50,556 bases of DNA. Source: Microcaldota archaeon (GTDB lineage Archaea; Micrarchaeota; Micrarchaeia; Anstonellales; Anstonellaceae). The notes below the pieces were generated by a model. It was not told the DNA's origin. It ran no database searches and worked only from the letters and a program-made list of their open reading frames with translations. Shown piece after piece: positions 1 through 8,905 of this stretch. Numbering within the stretch: the first letter of the stretch is position 1; the number at the start of each line of letters is the position of its first letter. The stretch is from contig JAPLWX010000036.1 in the NCBI GenBank assembly GCA_026396415.1, forward strand, positions 1 through 50,556, read 5' to 3'. The translations under genes and the position numbers were made by a program.

Positions 1-38
1 CCTACCGCTATATTTACAATTTCCTCTGTATATGCCAT
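1..38 (-). CDS. N-terminal fragment of a gene running off the left edge
   Basis: An ATG on the minus strand at 38 is preceded by a strong ribosome binding site (GGAGGTG, complement of 45-51). The reading frame stays open to the window edge and begins MAYTEEIVNIAV. It lies 93 nt downstream of the SNF2-like helicase on the same strand, so it is probably the next gene of that defence operon. In archaeal helicase islands this slot is often a DNA methylase or an AAA ATPase, but twelve residues are too few to tell. The existence of the gene is well supported; its function is unknown. Confidence 0.6.
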   Translation of the reverse strand, partial: MAYTEEIVNIAV

Positions 39-78
39 ATGGGGCACCTCCTTGTTTGGTCCAAACAAACTAAGAGGG

Positions 79-99
79 CGTAGGGCAAAAAGCCCTACG
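79..99. terminator. 8-bp hairpin after the helicase gene
   Basis: A perfect 8-bp stem (CGTAGGGC pairing with GCCCTACG) closes a five-A loop in the gap between the helicase stop codon and the next gene's ribosome binding site. On the minus strand the loop reads TTTTT. It could be a terminator, attenuator or processing site between the two genes. No long T tract follows, so termination is not certain. Confidence 0.4.
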
Positions 100-114
100 T
101 AGCCCCATTTATCT

Positions 115-146
115 TGGCTCCATAAGCGCTGTCACGCAACAATTAG
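115..146 (-). repeat. 32-nt inverted repeat, copy 1 (partner at 20519-20550)
   Basis: Read on the minus strand, 32 nt spanning the helicase stop codon match plus-strand 20519-20550 at 31 of 32 positions. The shared sequence includes GCGTGACAGCGCTTATGG. The copies are inverted and 20.4 kb apart, and each covers the 3' end of a gene. Possible roles are a recombinase attachment core, the ends of an invertible or transposed segment, or a duplicated gene end. A tyrosine recombinase is encoded between them at 18255-19247. Confidence 0.85.
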
Positions 147-3100
147 GTGTCTTTGCTTTTCTAGTTCAGCAAGGCGCCGTTCCATCCGTGCAGACAAATC
201 ATCTGCTCGATGACTAGCTTTTCCAGAATTCAAATCGTTCTTCAAATTTCCAGATAATTCCTGCTTCTTCAGTTGATATGCGCGGTTGGACCAGTAATGA
301 ATTTGGAAGTTCAGTCTGGTTTTTACTTCACGCATTGCACGTTCCACATAGCTTTCCCTCATTGTCTTGACTTTTTCAAATTCAGCAGGGAAAATATCTG
401 ATAGAGCGTAATCCACAATAGCTCCTTCCGGATTAGATTTTAACCAATCCGAACCCAGCAGATCTTTAGCTGAATTGAAATCACATGGTTTACAATCTAG
501 GTATGGCGCATAACCCGCATCTATTTTCTTGCCAGATTGAGTGTAATAAACGAAATTGAACTGTCTTGACACTTTGACATTGGAACCGTCAGAAGCTTTT
601 CGCTCGTCATCTATTGCATTTTCCACATAATAAAGTAGTGCTGGCTCAGTGAGTTTGCCAGTAACATCCTTAAGGATGGCACCCTGCTTCAAAGACGATC
701 CGTATTTTTCTATTATAATTTCCAAAACCGAATCGAACAGCGGATGCCCAGGCGAGATAAACTCTGCGTCTGGTTTGCCATCGACTTTTTCCAAAGTTCG
801 GTCGAAGCATATTCGTTCATATTTAGGAAGTACTTTTATTCGAGAGATAGCTGTAAATTGACGGATTTGCGCTGGCACGGCCTTTATTTCATACCGATTG
901 GACTCACGTTCACGAATGATGCCGCTCAAATTCTCAAACGCTTCAATAAAAAATGAGCCGATAAAGTGGGGCTGTAGTTTCCTAGCTTCAGCTCTTGCAA
1001 ATTCATCGCGTATACGTGCAATATCGGTTTTGGACAGAGACAACTCTCCTATCGCATGTTGGCGCAAAGATTCCTCTATCTTTTCTTTATTGATCACACC
1101 TGAAATTGCAGTTTCCATGTAAGCCTTACGTTCTGGCGCATTGCTGTATTGTATTGAATCTAGAATAAGTTTAGTCAAACTTTTTTCGGTGAATACCTTT
1201 CCGAGAACGTCAAAAACTCTACCACCAAGTGAGCGGCGTTGTTCCTCTAATTTGTCAAACAATGTTTGGAAAACATCGCCTTCACGTGTGTCCTTGGCGA
1301 TAAAATTCCACAATATACACGGATGAATCTGTCCAATTCGGTGGATTCTTCCAAAGCGCTGCTCAATCCGATTTGGGTTCCAGGGGACATCGTAATTGAT
1401 CATTAAATTGGCCCTTTGAAGGTTTATCCCTTCTCCCGCTGCATCAGTAGCTATGAGAATTTGAACATCCTTGTCATTGGTAAATTTGTCCTGTAGATAT
1501 TTCCTCATATCTCTAGGAGTTCCACCATGAATTGTAACTATTGCGCCTGGTTTCCCTAATTTTCTACGCACTCTTGTTTCAAGATAAGTAAGTGTGTCGC
1601 GATGTTCGGTGAATATTATGAGTTTTTTACGACCTCCAGTCGTTTCACGTAGTTCTTTCTGGCTATCCAAAAAATCCCGCAAAGCATCCCATTTTGAATC
1701 ATTTTCACTATCACGCAAAGCTTTAGCTGATTCTTCTAATCTAGATATTTCTTCTATTTCTGATTCCAACTCAGGTATGGATTCTGATAATGTTGCTTTA
1801 TCTAGTATTTTATTTTCCATTTCTTCGGTTTCTTGATCAGGATTATCTTCTAAATCTTGCAAGTCCTCCAAATCGTCTGCAAATTCATCAAGTTCTTCGC
1901 TTTGCGGTAGTTTACCATCACGTTGAGCCGTCCATTCCTGAAGCTTAACTTTCAGTTTCTCTCTCCTTCTTTTCAAGGACTGATATATCGCTTCTGGACT
2001 CGATGCAAGACGCCTCTGTAGTACGGTGAGGGCAAAGCCAATTACATTTCGTCTGCCTTCAGTTAGTCGCTCTGCTTTTTGGAAACCGGTTTTTACGTAA
2101 GAGGTTATATCTTCATACAAATTTCTTTCATCTAACGAAAGCAAAAACGCCTTAGTGTATGCTCTCCTTTCAGGGAAAAGAGGCTTTTCCTCGAATGTTA
2201 ATAGGTCTTCTTTCACTCGCCGACACATAATATCTGAAACATTAGGTGCCCCCATATCAGATGTGTACTTTCCTTCGAATCGTTCATTGTCCAAAAGTTG
2301 CAGAAAAAGTTGAAAATCCTCTTCTTTACCATTATGAGGCGTGGCGGTCATCAAAAGCAGGTGTCTACAGTTTTTGGCTAGATTTTTTCCAAGTTTATAG
2401 CGCTTTGTTTCCTTTATGTCCCTGCCGAAAAAGTGTGCAGCCAGTTTATGGGCTTCATCAAATATTATCATGTCCCATTCATCTACCATAGCTTTGGCTT
2501 GAACATCTGGGAACCGACTTAACTGATCCAATCTAGCAATGACTAAGTCGGATTCTGAAAAAGGATTTCCAGTGCGCGAGGCTGTTATTGCATCACGTGT
2601 GATTATATCGAATGGAATATTGAATTTAATTGAAAGTTCATCCTGCCACTGTTCTACCAGCCCACCTGGTGCTACAATTAAACAACGTTTGACATCGCCG
2701 CGTGCCATGAGTTCTTTTATCAAAAGTCCCGCCATGATGGTTTTTCCAGCGCCAGGGTCGTCCGCGAGCAGAAATCTAAGCGGTTGACGATTCAGCATTG
2801 TGTCATAGACTGCAGTTATCTGATGTGGCAACGCTCGGATTTTAGAAGTATGTACTGCTAGCATAGGATCGAAGATATACGCCATCTTTATTCGCTTGGC
2901 CTCACTCGCCAGCTTGAATATCTTTGGATCTGCGTCAAAAGTCCATTTGTTTGTTGCAATGCTAAGTTCTAATGATGTTTCTTTTGCCCTGTCGATTACC
3001 TGATGCCCCATTTGCCCAACGTTATCGATGTAGTATATCGTTTTTATGTCCTTTCCGTGGGATTCAACGTTGAGTACTTTTACTGGCCCAGTAGAAAGCA

Positions 3101-3179
3101 AACCGTTCAAATATACGCCAGTAATAATTTCTTCAAGTTTTGCCATGAGATCATCTGAATATTTTTGCTTATTTAGCAA
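132..3179 (-). CDS. SNF2-family superfamily 2 helicase (DrmD-like)
   Basis: A 1015-aa DNA translocase or helicase of the SNF2/HepA class. The N-terminal ATPase domain has Walker A DDPGAGKT at about 140-147, DEAH at 241-244 and a TATPHNG motif near 276. An acidic coiled-coil insert lies at about 400-490. The second helicase domain follows, with QRFGRIHRIGQ near 600, then a long C-terminal region without recognised motifs. Helicases of this layout occur in archaeal and bacterial defence operons (DrmD of class 1 DISARM; helicases beside DUF1156 methylases), where they probably remodel or scan invading DNA. It overlaps the upstream nuclease-like gene by 7 nt, so the two are co-expressed. The frame starts at TTG 3179; ATG 3146 is an alternative. 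The stop codon lies inside the 32-nt repeat. The family call is strong, the system assignment is not. Confidence 0.85.
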   Translation of the reverse strand: MLNKQKYSDDLMAKLEEIITGVYLNGLLSTGPVKVLNVESHGKDIKTIYYIDNVGQMGHQVIDRAKETSLELSIATNKWTFDADPKIFKLASEAKRIKMAYIFDPMLAVHTSKIRALPHQITAVYDTMLNRQPLRFLLADDPGAGKTIMAGLLIKELMARGDVKRCLIVAPGGLVEQWQDELSIKFNIPFDIITRDAITASRTGNPFSESDLVIARLDQLSRFPDVQAKAMVDEWDMIIFDEAHKLAAHFFGRDIKETKRYKLGKNLAKNCRHLLLMTATPHNGKEEDFQLFLQLLDNERFEGKYTSDMGAPNVSDIMCRRVKEDLLTFEEKPLFPERRAYTKAFLLSLDERNLYEDITSYVKTGFQKAERLTEGRRNVIGFALTVLQRRLASSPEAIYQSLKRRREKLKVKLQEWTAQRDGKLPQSEELDEFADDLEDLQDLEDNPDQETEEMENKILDKATLSESIPELESEIEEISRLEESAKALRDSENDSKWDALRDFLDSQKELRETTGGRKKLIIFTEHRDTLTYLETRVRRKLGKPGAIVTIHGGTPRDMRKYLQDKFTNDKDVQILIATDAAGEGINLQRANLMINYDVPWNPNRIEQRFGRIHRIGQIHPCILWNFIAKDTREGDVFQTLFDKLEEQRRSLGGRVFDVLGKVFTEKSLTKLILDSIQYSNAPERKAYMETAISGVINKEKIEESLRQHAIGELSLSKTDIARIRDEFARAEARKLQPHFIGSFFIEAFENLSGIIRERESNRYEIKAVPAQIRQFTAISRIKVLPKYERICFDRTLEKVDGKPDAEFISPGHPLFDSVLEIIIEKYGSSLKQGAILKDVTGKLTEPALLYYVENAIDDERKASDGSNVKVSRQFNFVYYTQSGKKIDAGYAPYLDCKPCDFNSAKDLLGSDWLKSNPEGAIVDYALSDIFPAEFEKVKTMRESYVERAMREVKTRLNFQIHYWSNRAYQLKKQELSGNLKNDLNSGKASHRADDLSARMERRLAELEKQRHLIVA

Positions 3180-3727
3180 AGTTCTTTTTTGAATTCTTCA
3201 ATTTTATTATCTATAAGGTGCTTATTAAGGTCTATATTGTATTTCGTTTGTGCATAAACAATGTTTCCTTTATTATCTACATTAAACTTGAAGTCGTACT
3301 GTTTGCGTTTCCTATTTTCAAAATCATTGAGTATAGTTTTCATTTCATTCTTCTTGAAAAACAGATAAAGGTTCTTCCAAATTTTGACCTTATTCTCCCC
3401 TCTAATCTTTGGATGTAATTTGTCGTAACAGTAGGTTGCATGAACTATTATCCAATCGGCATCAACATCCCTGCCTTCCAGCATAAAATTATTATGCCAA
3501 ATCCAATAGTGGCCGTCTGGTTTATTTGTCCCATCATAAGATCTGCCACCCTTAACTTGAACCTTGATGATTTTGCGATTATTCGTATTTAGAACCACGA
3601 GATCGAATCCCTTGTTTTGTCTATTTACTGGCATGAGAACTCGGTAGCCATCATTTTTCTGAAGGCGTTTGCTAAGCTCTTCTGCAACTGCAAATTCTGA
3701 ATAGTCGAGTGTAAATATTGGATTCAT
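3173..3727 (-). CDS. Predicted PD-(D/E)XK nuclease-like protein
   Basis: A 184-aa protein with the start of a restriction-nuclease fold. An N-terminal helix carries a glutamate (EFAVAEELSKRL), followed by GFDLVVLN with the metal-binding aspartate and then IIKVQVKGG, where Q-x-K fits the catalytic E/Q-x-K strand. Similar small proteins include DUF4365-type and Holliday-junction-resolvase-like nucleases. The stop codon overlaps the start of the SNF2 helicase, so the pair probably acts together on DNA. It starts at ATG 3727 after a purine-rich leader. Its low GC content resembles the helicase and contrasts with the metal genes further right. The fold is inferred from motif spacing only. Confidence 0.6.
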   Translation of the reverse strand: MNPIFTLDYSEFAVAEELSKRLQKNDGYRVLMPVNRQNKGFDLVVLNTNNRKIIKVQVKGGRSYDGTNKPDGHYWIWHNNFMLEGRDVDADWIIVHATYCYDKLHPKIRGENKVKIWKNLYLFFKKNEMKTILNDFENRKRKQYDFKFNVDNKGNIVYAQTKYNIDLNKHLIDNKIEEFKKELC

Positions 3728-3848
3728 TTCTTTCCCTCATTGTCAAAGTCTCGCTCTCCTCCCTTTTCACAACCCAGCTATTCCCCCATTCCTATTTCTT
3801 CTCCTCTTTCCACAGGGCAGTTTCTTTGCCGTTTGCGCACATAAATCC

Positions 3849-6671
3849 CTATGCTCCATCGTCACGATGCCTCCTTTTCTCCCATTCCAGCCTCTCACAC
3901 ATTAGCTTCGCGCTGCATCTATCACAGCACTTCTCATTCTTATCCAGGAAAACCATTGGATCCCCGAGCGCGATCTTCTCCACTGCATCGCGCATCTCCT
4001 GCAGTTTCTCCTCATATTTGGAGCTTTGCGCGCTGGCGATGGTATAGCCGGGTTGCGTGTCCTCGCTTTTGACAGGATTCTCGCGCACGTAAACAAAATA
4101 GAAGTAGGGAAGGATAGACTCGATATCTTTGATTTCCTTCTCCTTGCTGTAAAGATAGCGGTAAAGCTGCAGCTGGTTGCCATCCGCTTTTCCGCCTCTG
4201 CTTGTTTTGTAGTCAACAATCACTATCTTCTCGCCGACTTCAATCACCTTGTCCACATAGCCGTGTATTACCCCCTCGCACTTCTTCCCAAGGAAATCGG
4301 AAAGAGGGACGGAATAATCCGCCTCTGCGCTCACAAATTTCGCTGTTTTCGCCTTCAGCCGCAAGAGAAGCTCTTCCTCACAGAGTAACGCGTTCGCGAC
4401 TGCCTTCCTCACCTTCCCGTCCTTTATGTGTTCGAGCGAGGTAATCCCTTTCTTGCTCATTTCCTCAAGCGCCTCGTGCACTTCGCTGCCGAAATCCATT
4501 GCGCCCGTGCTCTCAGCAAAAACATCTACGTCAAGCAATTGGGTAAAAAGGAACTTGCGTGGGCACTCTAGGAAACAATTGAAGTAGGAGTAAGAGTAGG
4601 ATTTCTTTGCGCGCCTTCTATCATCCGCATACTTGAGAAGCCAGTCCAAAACAATAGGCCGCGTCTTGCGCAGGCCGTTTATCTCCACAATTGCCTTGTC
4701 ATACTCGCACTCCTGCAAGAGAGGCAGGATATGGGAATAACGGTTGAATAGTTGCGTGTTTGTCTCAGGATTCAATGTCTCAAGATTAGGTATATCACTA
4801 TCATCGATTTTCGAGGAAATCCCATCTATATGGTAAGTGTCTTTGCCTATGACCGTAAGTTCTTTCTTCGCTCGCGTCATTGCAACAAAATCCACCTTGA
4901 AATCCTCGAAATCCAGATCCTCCCGTATATCACAGTCCTGCAATATCATGCCGTCAAAGGTCCATTCTATGAATTTTATCCCGCTTCCCGGTGTCGCAGG
5001 CATGTAAAGAACGGATTCGAACTCCTTGCCCTTGGACGAATGGACCGTGAAGAGCTTTATCTTGCTCTCCTCTTCCCCAATCACGAGCTCGTATATCTCG
5101 CTTGAGATGGAGATGTAATCCATTATGTCGCTATGTCTGGTGAAAATACCATCCTCAAAGAACTCGCGCACAGAGGCATAGATGCCGTTTGTGGTGAGGA
5201 ACTGATCCTTGCCTAAACTCAGGGCAGACGGAAGCAGGAATTGGTCGAAGAGAATACCAAAGGATTTGTACATCGTGGCGCTGTTTTCCTTGAAACGGTC
5301 GTACATGGCAAAAAAGCTTTTCAGCGTAGGCTTTCCCCTCATCTTTTCTATGTCAGTTATCCCTTTCTCCATCATCTCTTCTTTTATCTCAACCACGTCT
5401 CTGAAGCTGATGTTGACAAATGGAGAAGCTAGCACGCGCAAGAAGCTGTCCCTATCCTTGTTCAGAAGCACGTTGATCAAATCAATAATGCACTCTTTTG
5501 TGTAATCGGAAGTGGAGTTTCTCGTGCCTGTTATGGTGTATTGCTTGCCGACAAGGTCTAGCCTGTCTGCCACTTCCTTGAGCTGTACGTGCTTCAGCGC
5601 GATTACCGCCACTTCCTCATGTTTCTCCAGCATTTTATCTATCAAATGGACCACAACAGAGGCGTTGTCTTCCGCGCTTATGATAACCGGCTTCTCACCC
5701 ATCTTCTCGCTTGCCAGCCCCTTCAGCTCGTCCTGGTACTTATCCGTCTTCATGATGATGTATTCTTTCGCGTACTGTAGGATTTGGTTAGTTGAGCGGT
5801 AATTCTTCACCAACACGAATTCTTTCGCGTTTTTCTCGAATCTCTGGAAAGTGCTGATGGACGCGCCTTGAAAACGGAAGATGCTCTGTTTCCTGTCGCC
5901 CACAACGAAATAGGTGCCTTTCTCAGCGAGCTTGAGCACGATATCCGCCTGCAGCTCGTTAGCATCCTGCAATTCATCGACAATCACATGATCAAAATGC
6001 ATCGGCTGCTTGTCGAGATGCTCCCTGAAATAGAGGAGCATGTCCGTGTAGTCAATTCCGTGTTTAGCCTTCTCCTCATCATATTCCTTTATGATGCGCG
6101 GGATGTGTGGCACGAGCGCCGTTATCTTCTCTATCTCAGGCCTTACTTTTTTTTCACCGTATATTTCAGTGAGTTTCGCGATTATGTCCTTCGCGCTGTA
6201 GCTCTTCTTAGTCCCGAATGACTTGAGGTAGGAGAGCTTTGAGGAAAACTCGCCTGCAATGGTAACAAGGTATTCATCGGAATAGTCAAATATGTCCAGC
6301 TTCTTTATCGTCTTGAAAAGCAGGAAACGTTGCATTCCTTCCTTGAGGACGTTCGTCTTTATCCCGCGCTGTGCCAAGAACGGCTTTACTGAATTGAAGG
6401 AGAATGAATGGAACGTTTCAACGCGCACATCTGCTACGGCAGGATGATCCTTCGCGAGGTTTTCGATGAGCTTTTCGCGCATTTCATCTGTCGCTTTTAT
6501 GGTGAATGTCATGCAGAGAATATCTTCAGGCGCAACCCCACTGTCAAGCAGGTGAAGCACCCGGCCAACTATAAGCTTGGTCTTGCCCGTTCCAGGATTG
6601 CCCACTACGAATACGTTGCCTTCTTGTGTGGCGGCTTTCCTTTGTTCTTCATTAAGATCGGTGAGTTTCAT
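3849..6671 (-). CDS. UvrD/PcrA-type helicase fused to a RecB-like nuclease
   Basis: A 940-aa superfamily 1 DNA helicase-nuclease. The N-terminus has Walker A GNPGTGKT at 24-31 and a motif II variant VIVDELQDAN near 230; the C-terminal helicase half has the UvrD signature VHSSKGKEFE near 545. The last 250 residues form a Cas4/AddB-like nuclease: a CPRKF cysteine, GSEVHEAL with the metal-binding His, HGYVDKV, IVDYKTS with D-x-K, and a cysteine cluster CCDRC...C near the end. These four cysteine positions suggest an iron-sulfur cluster as in AddB and Cas4. It probably unwinds and degrades DNA ends in repair or defence. It starts at ATG 6671 with AGGAG upstream. It lies in the same orientation as the PIN and CARF genes, 32 nt after the PIN gene, so they may be one operon. 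Confidence 0.9.
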   Translation of the reverse strand: MKLTDLNEEQRKAATQEGNVFVVGNPGTGKTKLIVGRVLHLLDSGVAPEDILCMTFTIKATDEMREKLIENLAKDHPAVADVRVETFHSFSFNSVKPFLAQRGIKTNVLKEGMQRFLLFKTIKKLDIFDYSDEYLVTIAGEFSSKLSYLKSFGTKKSYSAKDIIAKLTEIYGEKKVRPEIEKITALVPHIPRIIKEYDEEKAKHGIDYTDMLLYFREHLDKQPMHFDHVIVDELQDANELQADIVLKLAEKGTYFVVGDRKQSIFRFQGASISTFQRFEKNAKEFVLVKNYRSTNQILQYAKEYIIMKTDKYQDELKGLASEKMGEKPVIISAEDNASVVVHLIDKMLEKHEEVAVIALKHVQLKEVADRLDLVGKQYTITGTRNSTSDYTKECIIDLINVLLNKDRDSFLRVLASPFVNISFRDVVEIKEEMMEKGITDIEKMRGKPTLKSFFAMYDRFKENSATMYKSFGILFDQFLLPSALSLGKDQFLTTNGIYASVREFFEDGIFTRHSDIMDYISISSEIYELVIGEEESKIKLFTVHSSKGKEFESVLYMPATPGSGIKFIEWTFDGMILQDCDIREDLDFEDFKVDFVAMTRAKKELTVIGKDTYHIDGISSKIDDSDIPNLETLNPETNTQLFNRYSHILPLLQECEYDKAIVEINGLRKTRPIVLDWLLKYADDRRRAKKSYSYSYFNCFLECPRKFLFTQLLDVDVFAESTGAMDFGSEVHEALEEMSKKGITSLEHIKDGKVRKAVANALLCEEELLLRLKAKTAKFVSAEADYSVPLSDFLGKKCEGVIHGYVDKVIEVGEKIVIVDYKTSRGGKADGNQLQLYRYLYSKEKEIKDIESILPYFYFVYVRENPVKSEDTQPGYTIASAQSSKYEEKLQEMRDAVEKIALGDPMVFLDKNEKCCDRCSAKLMCERLEWEKRRHRDDGA

Positions 6672-6703
6672 GTTGTCTCCTTTTTTATGTCAATAACTAT
6701 AAT

Positions 6704-8014
6704 CTATTGTTTCAAGCTATATACTTGCACACCGAGCTCGTCACGGATCGCTGTGCTGAAATGCTTGAAATCCGTGTCGTCAGTCAAAAGTGCATAACTG
6801 TCGTTTTGGTTCGAAGTATTCAATGCCATCAAGTCCGCCAAAAGCCGGAGATCTCCTTCCTCGGGCAATAAGCAGGTTCTCTGCGCGATTTTCCGCAATT
6901 TTTGCCTAAGTGCGTTCTCATATTTGTCAATATGCTCTAATTTCATATTCAATATATCTACTAGTTTTCTTGGGTATCTGCTATACATTGCAATTATTTT
7001 TTGCATGTCTGCCTCTTTCCTAATTGTTATTTTGCAAGGCACTTGCAATAGAAATCTTTCAAGTCTTCCATCTAATTTTCTTTTTAGGTGCGCTGGGCTG
7101 TCGACCCCATAATCCGCCATCCGCCTGGGATGGTCTTTCGCCCTGCTGACTTCATAGTCAATATGATTTTTCACCTCTTCATATACGGAATCGGTGATGA
7201 TTATGCTATTCCCCGCCATGACTTTTCCAAGTTCATTATCCAAATCCGAATCTACAGCATCATTTTTTGCTAGTATTAAGGAAAGCACAATGTTTGTGTC
7301 TAAAACAAGTGTTTTTCCCGTAGGAATGCTTGCCATGGGGCGGAAGTATAATGCATTGCTTGGCAAGTTTGAGCGAATCTTCTCTTCCCAGCGGTCGACA
7401 TTCTCATTGTCTGGCTCAACCAGCTTCACGATAATTAGGCAGTAGCAAGCCTCATTCCATTCGCCCCTGTCAATTTTTTTTTCAAGGCGGTCGGAAAGGT
7501 AGTCTACATCGTAAGTCAAGCGCACTTCATTGACAAAGTACTTGAGCGAGTATTCCTCTGCCTGCTCAAACTCCGAATTCAAATATGCCGCCATCAGCTT
7601 GCCTTTGCGTGCCCTGATGCTTTCCTGAGTATCATCCAAATAGAGGATAAAGTTGCATATGATGAGCTGGTATCTGTATGCGGAATCGGAAGGTATGTGC
7701 TTATTGCAGTCGATTTCATCAAGTGCCTTCTCGAGTAAGAGGACCATTTTTGTCTTTAAGGGCTCAATGTTCCTTATCAGTATGATCAAGTTGCTGTGCG
7801 GGCGCACCTCGCTATTTTCGATTTCCTGCAAGATTGGATTCAGCTTTTCTTCATCCAGCACCAATTCCCGCAAGGCGCGCCGTATTTCCCTCACCTGGAT
7901 TTTCCTGCGCGCTTCAAGTAAGTGCATCATGAGGAGTTCGTACAGCTTTTCTTGAACATCATTCTCAATTTTTTGAAGATATGTCTCAATCTTGGTTTCA
8001 TCCTTCGCGGCTAT
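6704..8014 (-). CDS. Helical-repeat protein with C-terminal PIN nuclease domain
   Basis: The C-terminal part is a PIN domain: TLVLDTNIVLSL, VYEEV, GDLRLLADL and LLTDDTDF supply the usual acidic residues of a metal-dependent RNase. The N-terminal half is helical and unassigned. The obvious ATG at 7930 is too late: the frame stays open for 28 more codons upstream and reads as amphipathic helix (IETYLQKIEN...). No ATG, GTG or TTG lies in that extension. The best start is ATA at 8014, three bases after GGTGGT, giving MAAKDETKIETYLQ and 436 aa. A non-canonical start or a sequence error must be invoked. The gene lies between the UvrD-RecB and CARF genes and may be a toxin-like or RNA-cleaving effector of the block. 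Confidence 0.75.
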   Translation of the reverse strand: MAAKDETKIETYLQKIENDVQEKLYELLMMHLLEARRKIQVREIRRALRELVLDEEKLNPILQEIENSEVRPHSNLIILIRNIEPLKTKMVLLLEKALDEIDCNKHIPSDSAYRYQLIICNFILYLDDTQESIRARKGKLMAAYLNSEFEQAEEYSLKYFVNEVRLTYDVDYLSDRLEKKIDRGEWNEACYCLIIVKLVEPDNENVDRWEEKIRSNLPSNALYFRPMASIPTGKTLVLDTNIVLSLILAKNDAVDSDLDNELGKVMAGNSIIITDSVYEEVKNHIDYEVSRAKDHPRRMADYGVDSPAHLKRKLDGRLERFLLQVPCKITIRKEADMQKIIAMYSRYPRKLVDILNMKLEHIDKYENALRQKLRKIAQRTCLLPEEGDLRLLADLMALNTSNQNDSYALLTDDTDFKHFSTAIRDELGVQVYSLKQ

Positions 8015-8069
8015 CTTACCACCGTCCTATCTTCCCATATTTCCACAAATCTGCTCCCAAATATTGCCT

Positions 8070-8777
8070 TTACAACCTCGCTATCCTTCCCGCATCCGTA
8101 AGTTCCAATTTAGGTTCAGTCACGAGCAAATCCATGTCCTTGAGCGCGTCTATTGCGCGGTATACCATAGCAGTAGAAAGCGTGTTCTTCTCCCCCAGCT
8201 TGTCTGCCAAATCCTTTATTGAGTCAAACTTCCCTGTATCTAGCTTCTCAAGTATCATCTTCTCGTTCTCGCTCAGGTGGAAAGACAATCGCGGAAGCCA
8301 CACTATGGCCTTCTTGTCCTCCTCAGGGTTGTAGGCAATCTTCAAAACGCGCTCGTGGCGCGCGTAGGAGGCAAAAAGAAGCCCGATTGCGCGCGTTTTC
8401 CTGCCTGCGGTGACGTTTGCGTATATTTCATCATCCTTTCCTTGTTTATCGATGACTTCAACGCACTTGCGTGCGGTGTCCACTATGTCATAGGCGTCTG
8501 TTTTCACTTCCTGTATATCTATTACCTTGCCAAGCGAGCCTTTGATAAGCTCCAAAGACTTGGTAAGGGTGGCGTCAGGCTCTTTATCTATAATCAGGAT
8601 GAGCTTGTCCGGGCCTAAACGTGTGCAGGCGAGTATGACTGGTTCTGGAGTGTATAAGGTGGCTATTAGCACCTTCTTTGGCTTGTCGTCTCCCACGGAC
8701 GGTAAAGCGGTGGCATTTTTTATAAGCGTTTGCGTTTCGGTTGCAAGCTCACAAGTTTTGTGTTCATCTTCTACCAT
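8070..8777 (-). CDS. CARF-domain winged-helix regulator (Csa3-like)
   Basis: A 235-aa protein. Residues 30-150 resemble the CARF Rossmann fold: a first strand KKVLIATLYTPEP and the signature NVTAGRKTRAIGLLF near 122, where CARF proteins bind cyclic oligoadenylates or related ligands. Residues 165-235 form a winged helix (SENEKMILEKLDTGKFDSIK...). This is the architecture of Csa3, a regulator of archaeal CRISPR adaptation and interference genes. No CRISPR array or cas gene is visible here. Its promoter faces the 8906-13388 operon across an 18-bp palindrome, so it probably controls itself and that operon. It starts at ATG 8777. A related HTH family such as DUF6293 is the main alternative. Confidence 0.8.
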   Translation of the reverse strand: MVEDEHKTCELATETQTLIKNATALPSVGDDKPKKVLIATLYTPEPVILACTRLGPDKLILIIDKEPDATLTKSLELIKGSLGKVIDIQEVKTDAYDIVDTARKCVEVIDKQGKDDEIYANVTAGRKTRAIGLLFASYARHERVLKIAYNPEEDKKAIVWLPRLSFHLSENEKMILEKLDTGKFDSIKDLADKLGEKNTLSTAMVYRAIDALKDMDLLVTEPKLELTDAGRIARL

Positions 8778-8788
8778 CTAATACACTG

Positions 8789-8806
8789 TTCTACTTTAAA
8801 GTAGAA
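8789..8806. promoter_or_regulatory. 18-bp perfect palindromic operator
   Basis: TTCTACTTT followed immediately by its exact reverse complement, centred between 8797 and 8798. It lies between the CARF regulator start (8777) and a TATA-like element (8810-8819), covering the likely transcription start of the regulator gene. A dimeric winged-helix protein typically binds such a site, and the CARF-HTH protein next door is the obvious candidate. Confidence 0.7.
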
Positions 8807-8809
8807 TAT

Positions 8810-8819
8810 TCTTATAAGC
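8810..8819. promoter_or_regulatory. Shared TATA-like element of a divergent promoter
   Basis: TCTTATAAGC is nearly symmetrical and could serve transcription both ways. Leftward it is about 35 nt before the CARF start with the palindrome in between. Rightward, transcripts should begin near 8840, giving a leader of about 65 nt before the first gene of the FtsZ-like operon. Confidence 0.5.
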
Positions 8820-8849
8820 TTTTGCATGCTAATTAGTTCCCAATTGGAG

Positions 8850-8878
8850 GGGCGCAGAAGGTTGGGGTGTCTGCGCCC
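8850..8878 (+). other. 9-bp hairpin in the operon leader
   Basis: GGGCGCAGA at 8850-8858 pairs perfectly with TCTGCGCCC at 8870-8878 around an 11-nt loop. It lies in the predicted 5' leader of the plus-strand operon, 21 nt before the first gene's ribosome binding site region. It could stabilise the transcript, act as an attenuator or bind a protein; no T tract follows. Confidence 0.5.
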
Positions 8879-8905
8879 GACTTCTTTTGGCCGGAGGCGA
8901 TGGGA

